Shown here piece after piece: positions 55,548 through 64,000 of a DNA stretch of 64,000 bases (its first letter is position 1; each line of letters begins with the position of its first letter). The translations under genes and the position numbers were made by a program. The notes beneath the pieces were generated by a model. It saw nothing but the letters and a program-made list of their open reading frames with translations, was not told the DNA's origin and did no database searches. Source of the DNA: Colius striatus (taxonomy: Eukaryota > Chordata > Aves > Coliiformes > Coliidae); assembly GCF_028858725.1 (NCBI RefSeq), contig NC_084789.1:33549548-33613547 (forward strand), in the 5' to 3' direction.

Positions 55548-55721
55548 ACCTATTATCATCAGCGCGCTGTTGCATCCCTTCAAGGTCTGGCGGCACATAT
55601 CGGCCGGGCTCGTCTATATGGTCACCCAGGGCATGGCATGTTCCCAATTTTCACGCTTATTGCCATCCTTGTTGCATAGGACTCGAACCCCTTCGTCGCT
55701 CCACTGTGGCGCCAAGCCACT

Positions 55722-55739
55722 ATCACGTCGGGGTCACCA
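55722..55739 (-). other. ERV-A copy 3 primer binding site, tRNA-Trp
   Basis: Reverse complement reads TGGTGACCCCGACGTGAT, identical to copy 1. Confidence 0.92.
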
Positions 55740-55741
55740 TT

Positions 55742-56105
55742 TGCTGAAGACGATGGGAGAGAAGCCCACCCTGTAGTGCAACAAGTCTCAACTTTATTTG
55801 CAAAGATACAACTGTTTTATAGATACAATAATCAGGCTCATATATATTGCAAAAGCTAAGCTCATCAATGGTTCCCAGTTAGATGCAAACCTCGACCTTG
55901 TTTCAAGATACTCCAGATACTTGTGACTGCTTAACCTAAAATAAGCTCCTGTTTTCTCGTCCTGATATCATACAACTCTCTTGCTCAAGGACACCATGTC
56001 CTTGAGCAGGAGTCCAATATCTTATCGCTTAATGCTCACTGCCTAACCAGCTGTATTCTATCATGTCCTCTTTCCTCTAGCCAAGTCTCCACAAAACTCT
56101 CCACA
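55742..56105 (-). repeat. ERV-A copy 3, 5' LTR
   Basis: 364 bp, complete from TGTGGAGAG (element orientation) to the end beside the primer site. AATAAA-equivalent and TATA sites are kept. The satellite next to U3 reads ACTGAGTATG in element orientation, as in copy 1. Confidence 0.9.
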
Positions 56106-57146
56106 CATACTCAGTGGTATAACTTCTACTGACAGCCTGTATTTTTTCAATGGGACCTGAGCAGTCCAAGTCAGTGGGATTGGAGACATCTCCCACCGGA
56201 AAGCAGCTGCTAATGTGACACAGTGCAAGTTGATAGACTCCAACGTAACCAACGTACCACTGTAGGTGGGGTCTACATACCTGCTTTCTTGTACTGCCCA
56301 GATGCAGTGGCATAAGTTCTAACGGCAGTATTCATTTTTTCAAAGGGAGCTGAGCACGCCAAGTGAGTGTTATTAGAGATAACTCCCACAGAAAAGTAGC
56401 TGCAAATATGACACAGTGCTGGCTAATAGACTACATGGGGACCTACTTACTGCTGTAGGTGTGCTCTGCGTTCCTGCTTTCTAGTAGTTGCTATACGCAA
56501 TGGTATAACTTAACAGAAAGCAGGTATTTTTTCAATTGGAGCTGAGCAGTCCAAGTGAGTGGGATTGGAGACAGCTCCCAAAAGAAGGCAGGTACAAATG
56601 TGACACAGTGCTGGCTGATAGACTACATGAGGACCTTCTTAAAAATGTAGTTGGGGTCTGCCTTCCTGCTTTCTTGTAGCTCCCATACGGAGTGCTATAT
56701 CTTAACGGAAAGCATGTATTTCTTCAATGGGATTTGAGCAGTACAGATGAGTGGGATTTGAGATAGCTCCCACAGGAAAGAACCTGCAAATGTGAAACAG
56801 CGCATACTGATAGACTACATGGGGACCTACTTACTACTGTAGGTGGGGTCTGCCTTCCTGCTTTCTTGGAGCTCCCATACGCACTGTTATAACTTCTACT
56901 GACAGTCTGTATTTTTTCAATGGTCGTTGAGAAGTTCAAGTGACTGGAATTGCAGATAGGTCCCACATGAAAGCAGCTGCAAATGTAACACAGTTCTGGC
57001 TGATAGACTACATTGGACCTACTTACTACTTTTGGATGGGATCTGCCTTCCTGGTTTTTTGTTGCTCCCATACGCAGTGGTATAACTTAAGCGACAGCAT
57101 ATATATTTTCAATGGGACATGAGCAGTCCAAGTGAGTGGGATTGGC
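56106..57146 (-). repeat. Satellite block 10
   Basis: About five reversed monomers ending in GTGAGTGGGATTGG. The monomer stops in mid-phase at the TEKT3 segment and resumes at 61989 with the next bases of the monomer. Confidence 0.92.
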
Positions 57147-57230
57147 CTCTTCCCGGGCAAGGTCTGCGTTGAGGGTGGTCGGTGTCCCAGGGAGGTGAGG
57201 GCGTCACACACACAGGGAGGGGTTGGGCTA

Positions 57231-59040
<1,810 letters not shown>

Positions 59041-61084
59041 CATTCTCTTCCGGGACGTGTCCTGCACAGAGGAGACGGGAGAAGACAACTTCCCTCAGTC
59101 AGCTCCTGCACTTGCCTGACAGCAACAGCTGAGAGCACAAACGGCGACGCACACGGCACCCACACGTGGCCTGTGCTAAAGCCCTTGAAAACAAATCCCT
59201 CCCCAAGCGTTTGCCTAAGTCAGGGTTGGACTGTGGGGCTGGGATCCAGCACCAGGTCAGAGGAGCAAACCACGGCTGCTGAGGAGAAGGGCTGACACCG
59301 GGCCTTCATCTTCCTTCAATCTGTCAGTCCAGGGCAAGTGCACTTGCCCTTCCTCCACTGCCCATCTCTTTCTTTTGGCTGGCGTATCTGCTGACCTCAG
59401 AGGCCTCCAGGGATCATTTTCACTTAAAAAGCTCCATTGCCAGCCCCGAGGGCTGTGAAGACACAGCCGCTCCCAGCTCAGCACCAGCTGTGGGCCAGGG
59501 ACTCCATCCTTATCCTCTCTGTCTTCACAGCATGAAATGCTGGGCTGAGGACTCTGCAGGGGAGCTGAGCTTTGCAGGACGGGGCCCACAGGTGACCAAC
59601 CCACCCCCTCCTCCCCCAGAACAGCCATCTCTTGATCTCAAAGGAAGAAAACCGGTCTGTGGCTCACCTGACGCCAAGGGAACATGCTTGGAAGGGAGAG
59701 ATCCCACAGCCTTGTCAGAGCGTCTTGTAAACAGCAGCCTTGCAGTAACCCTGGGAGGAAAGACCACACAGGAAGATTGAGCTCCTGAGAGCTGCCTATG
59801 GCACTCTGGGGGCTCTTTCTCTTTCCAGGTGGAGGTTCTCAGCCCCTTCTGAGCAGAGGGCCACCAAATGTACCCAACACACCCCAGCTGAGGCAAACGG
59901 CCAGGAGGGTCTGCTGATCTGGGCATGAAGCTCTTGTGTGGGTACAGGTTTCAGCCCCTGGCACAGAAAGTCCCTGCGGCAGTTGCAGGCAGTTGCCGTG
60001 TTGCAGGGACGTGTCCCTCCCCGAACCCGTCCAGTCCCTGCTGCTCCCAGTCTGGCTCAGCCCGGGGGGCTGGCGGTGCCCGGGAGCTGCTGCTCACCGT
60101 GTGCTGTCGGCTCAGTGGCCCCACGGCCAATGTGGCCCTGTCAGGGACACGAGGACACAGGCCCAGGGAGCGTTGCCAGGGACGCAGGGGGCTCTGTTAC
60201 CTCATTCTGCGTGGGCCAGTCCCGGCAGCTGAGAGGGCGGCTGGATGCAGGAATGGGCAACCTGCTCCCGACCTCTCCTCACTCTCCCCTTCTCAAGGAG
60301 ATGGAGTTGCTCTCTCTGTGAGGGAGCAATTAGACTGCATTGGGCACTGGAATTTCTCACCACGATGAACAAGGCCATCAAAATAGATTTTTACACTGCC
60401 TACAGACAGGTGGAGAATTCAGAGTAGGTTCCAGTCCAGTGGTTTTGTATAATGAATAAAGATAAGTCCCAGCAACTAATTCAGGATATCTCAAAAATCT
60501 CACAAATCAAAGTCCGCAAGCGCATCAGGGGCAGAGAAATTTTTGTGAGTTGGCGATTTATGAAAGTTGCTGGTCCTAGAATGGGAGTTACGTGCCCTGT
60601 ACCTAGATCTCGCAGAGAAGTTGTGCTTCAGTAAATAATTGCTGGAATCGGGTAATTCCATGCCAACTTGGCTTTCTTTTGAACATCTTTCTTTCAAACT
60701 CTCAAGATCTTTCTTAGAACTGCTAGTTTAACTCTGACTGCCCAGGTGATCAGTAGCTGGGTGTCCGCACACAGCGTGAACAGCCTCTGCAGAATTCAGG
60801 ATGCACTGAAACAGCAGGTGAGAAGCTGAATTCACGGCCAGGTGGGACTTCTGCCCATAGGCTCCCAACAACGCTGTTTCTGATTTCCCTGAAAGTCTAA
60901 GGAACAATTAATTCTGCAAAGTACCAACAGCGGTGGCCATTTCCAAATTAACTTACGTGTTCTGGGAGACAGCCCTGCTCAGTCATCAAGACAGGAACCT
61001 TTCAAAAATTATGACTCCAGGGTGACAAATTCTATGGGCAGTGGTGGAATAAAACCAAGTGCTATAGTCCATAGTTTTTTTCTG
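59041..61084. other. Host-derived non-coding DNA between TEKT3 pieces
   Basis: About 2 kb lying upstream of TEKT3 exon 1 on the minus strand. The first 1.2 kb is GC-rich. I see no exon, LTR or satellite. It presumably joins the TEKT3 5' flank to the 3' flank of another (or circularised) copy. Short open frames are present on both strands but have no recognisable content. Confidence 0.55.
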
Positions 61085-61360
61085 TTGTACCTGGTGACAG
61101 GACAAGGGGCAATGGGATGAAGCTGGAACACAAAAGATCCCATTTAAACACAAGAAAAACCTTGTGTTACAGTTGAAGTGAGGGAGCACTGGCACAGGCT
61201 GCCCAGGGAGGGTGTGGAGGCTCCTTCCCTGGGAGGACTTCCAAACCCTCCTGGACGCGTTCCTGTGACCTGATCTAGGTGGACGCGTTTTGGCAGGGGG
61301 GTTGGACTAGATGGTCTCGAGAGGTCCCTTCCAACCCCTACAGTTCTACGATTCTATGAG
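61085..61360 (+). mobile_element. CR1 LINE 3' fragment, plus strand
   Basis: Shows the usual CR1 tail words in order: GGTGACAGGACAAGGGGCAA, GGCTGCCCAGGGAGGG, TTGGACTAGATGGTCTCGAG, GGTCCCTTCCAACCCCTACA and the terminal ATTCTATG repeat. CR1 is the dominant LINE of birds and supports an avian source. The fragment is 5' truncated, as is typical. Confidence 0.88.
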
Positions 61361-61479
61361 CGTACAGGCCCTTATGCAAGCCCGTGGTGATGCAAAGTGT
61401 CCAGAGTGGCTGTCCCAAAACCACTGGGCTTCTTCCTAATAGATACTGGGTGAAACCCACCCCAGTGAATTCTTACTGT

Positions 61480-61640
61480 GTCCCTGTGTCCCTGACAATT
61501 CTTCCTCATCTCCGATCTAAACCTCCCCTGCTGCAACTTGATGCAACTTGCCCTGTCATTCCTTACTGGAGAGAAGAGATCGACCCCCACCTGGCTACAA
61601 CCTCCTTTCGGCTGCTCTCTGTCCCACCGTGAAAGAGCAG
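61480..61640 (-). mobile_element. CR1 LINE fragment, minus strand
   Basis: Words such as TCTAAACCTCCCCTGCTGCA and GACCCCCACCTGGCTACAAC are the antisense of the internal part of CR1 3' ends. It is truncated at both sides and more diverged than the neighbouring copy. Confidence 0.6.
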
Positions 61641-61847
61641 CGGCAGAAAGAGAAAAACCAAAGGCAAAAGGAAACCCGGGCAGACCATGTAACACACCAA
61701 ACGATCATTTAATTCCCACTCAGGCCTTTCAGAAGGAAGCAGAATCTAACTATGCCACAAAAAGGATCAAAGCAAAAGTGGGAGTGCGCTCGGGCGAAAC
61801 TGGGAACAGCTCCAACAGGAGATGCGGTGAGGGCCGCTGGGCCCAGC

Positions 61848-64000
<2,153 letters not shown>

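Larger units (their letters stand above)
29273..56105. repeat. Large imperfect inverted duplication centred near 39.5 kb
   Basis: Left arm 29273-38512: ERV-A copy 2 (+), satellite (+), truncated ERV-B LTR (-), satellite (-), ERV-B solo LTR (-). Right arm 40696-56105 in mirror order: ERV-B LTR fragment (+), satellite (+), truncated ERV-B LTR (+), satellite (-), ERV-A copy 3 (-). Matching junctions fall at coordinates summing to about 80120-80310 (34600/45712, 36840/43282), while the inner LTR pair sums to about 78870 because the right arm has roughly six more monomers between the LTRs. ERV-L2 adds 6.4 kb to the right arm only. Confidence 0.85.
45713..56105 (-). mobile_element. ERV-A copy 3, right arm, split by ERV-L2
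   Basis: Minus-strand partner of copy 2, interrupted by ERV-L2 at 47869-54253. The reading on both sides of the insertion joins across the 5-bp duplication CCTGT. Independently of copy 2 it has lost about 2 kb from the end of matrix/capsid to the middle of reverse transcriptase (junction near 54691; both sides end in CAG). Its 5' LTR flank in satellite matches that of copy 1. Confidence 0.9.

Noticed and set aside
29273..56105. Assignment of the window to the W chromosome
   Set aside because: Dense ERVs, satellite and palindromes would fit, but nothing in the sequence is W-specific and tektin-3 gives no linkage information.

Overview
This window is a repeat-dominated piece of a bird genome. 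Two CR1 LINE fragments of avian type, short introns in the one recognisable host gene, and endogenous retroviruses with alpharetrovirus-like envelope genes all point to a bird; I cannot name the species. Almost nothing here is single-copy. The layers are (1) a tandem satellite with a monomer of about 193 bp, in eleven blocks and both orientations; (2) five families of endogenous retrovirus (ERV); (3) a damaged and rearranged copy of tektin-3 (TEKT3) inside the satellite; and (4) a large inverted segmental duplication tying much of this together.

Layout: satellite (1-583); ERV-A copy 1 (584-5723, tRNA-Trp primer site, gag-dUTPase-protease-pol), cut off in integrase by ERV-L1 (5724-12402, class III/spuma-like gag-pro-pol without env, tRNA-Lys1,2 primer site); satellite; a tandem ERV-B structure sharing an LTR (13403-21289, tRNA-Lys3-like primer site, gag-dut-pro-pol-env); satellite; ERV-C (22250-24117, gamma-like, tRNA-His primer site, 5' LTR plus broken gag/pro); ERV-A copy 4 (24273-26510, minus, 3' half with env); an unassigned stretch; ERV-D (about 27300-29272, minus, env and gag remnants); ERV-A copy 2 (29273-34600, plus); satellite with four ERV-B LTRs (34601-45712); ERV-A copy 3 (45713-56105, minus) split by ERV-L2 (47869-54253, minus, 5-bp target duplication); satellite; a TEKT3 segment (57147-61988) holding exons 1-5 and, out of order, the C-terminal exon plus two CR1 fragments; satellite to the end.

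ERV-A and ERV-B combine betaretrovirus-like organisation (dUTPase fused to protease; in ERV-B successive -1 frames for gag, pro and pol) with an alpharetrovirus-like Env (LQxRAAIDF region and CX6CC motif in the transmembrane subunit). ERV-L1 and ERV-L2 carry Gag-Pro-Pol in one frame, broken by an amber codon at the Gag end in both copies, and both open with a multi-pass hydrophobic segment ahead of Gag. No provirus is intact: each has stops, frameshifts or deletions.

Most duplicated material arose by segmental duplication rather than fresh insertion. ERV-A copies 2 and 3 end at the same env/satellite junction in opposite orientation, copies 1 and 3 share a 5' satellite flank, and an ERV-B solo LTR occupies the same satellite site as the 3' end of the ERV-B provirus. 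The most unusual signals are arrays of short hairpins with stem-preserving base changes in ERV-B U5, the hydrophobic leader of the class III Gag, and the permuted TEKT3 segment lying in phase inside a satellite monomer and fused in frame to it.
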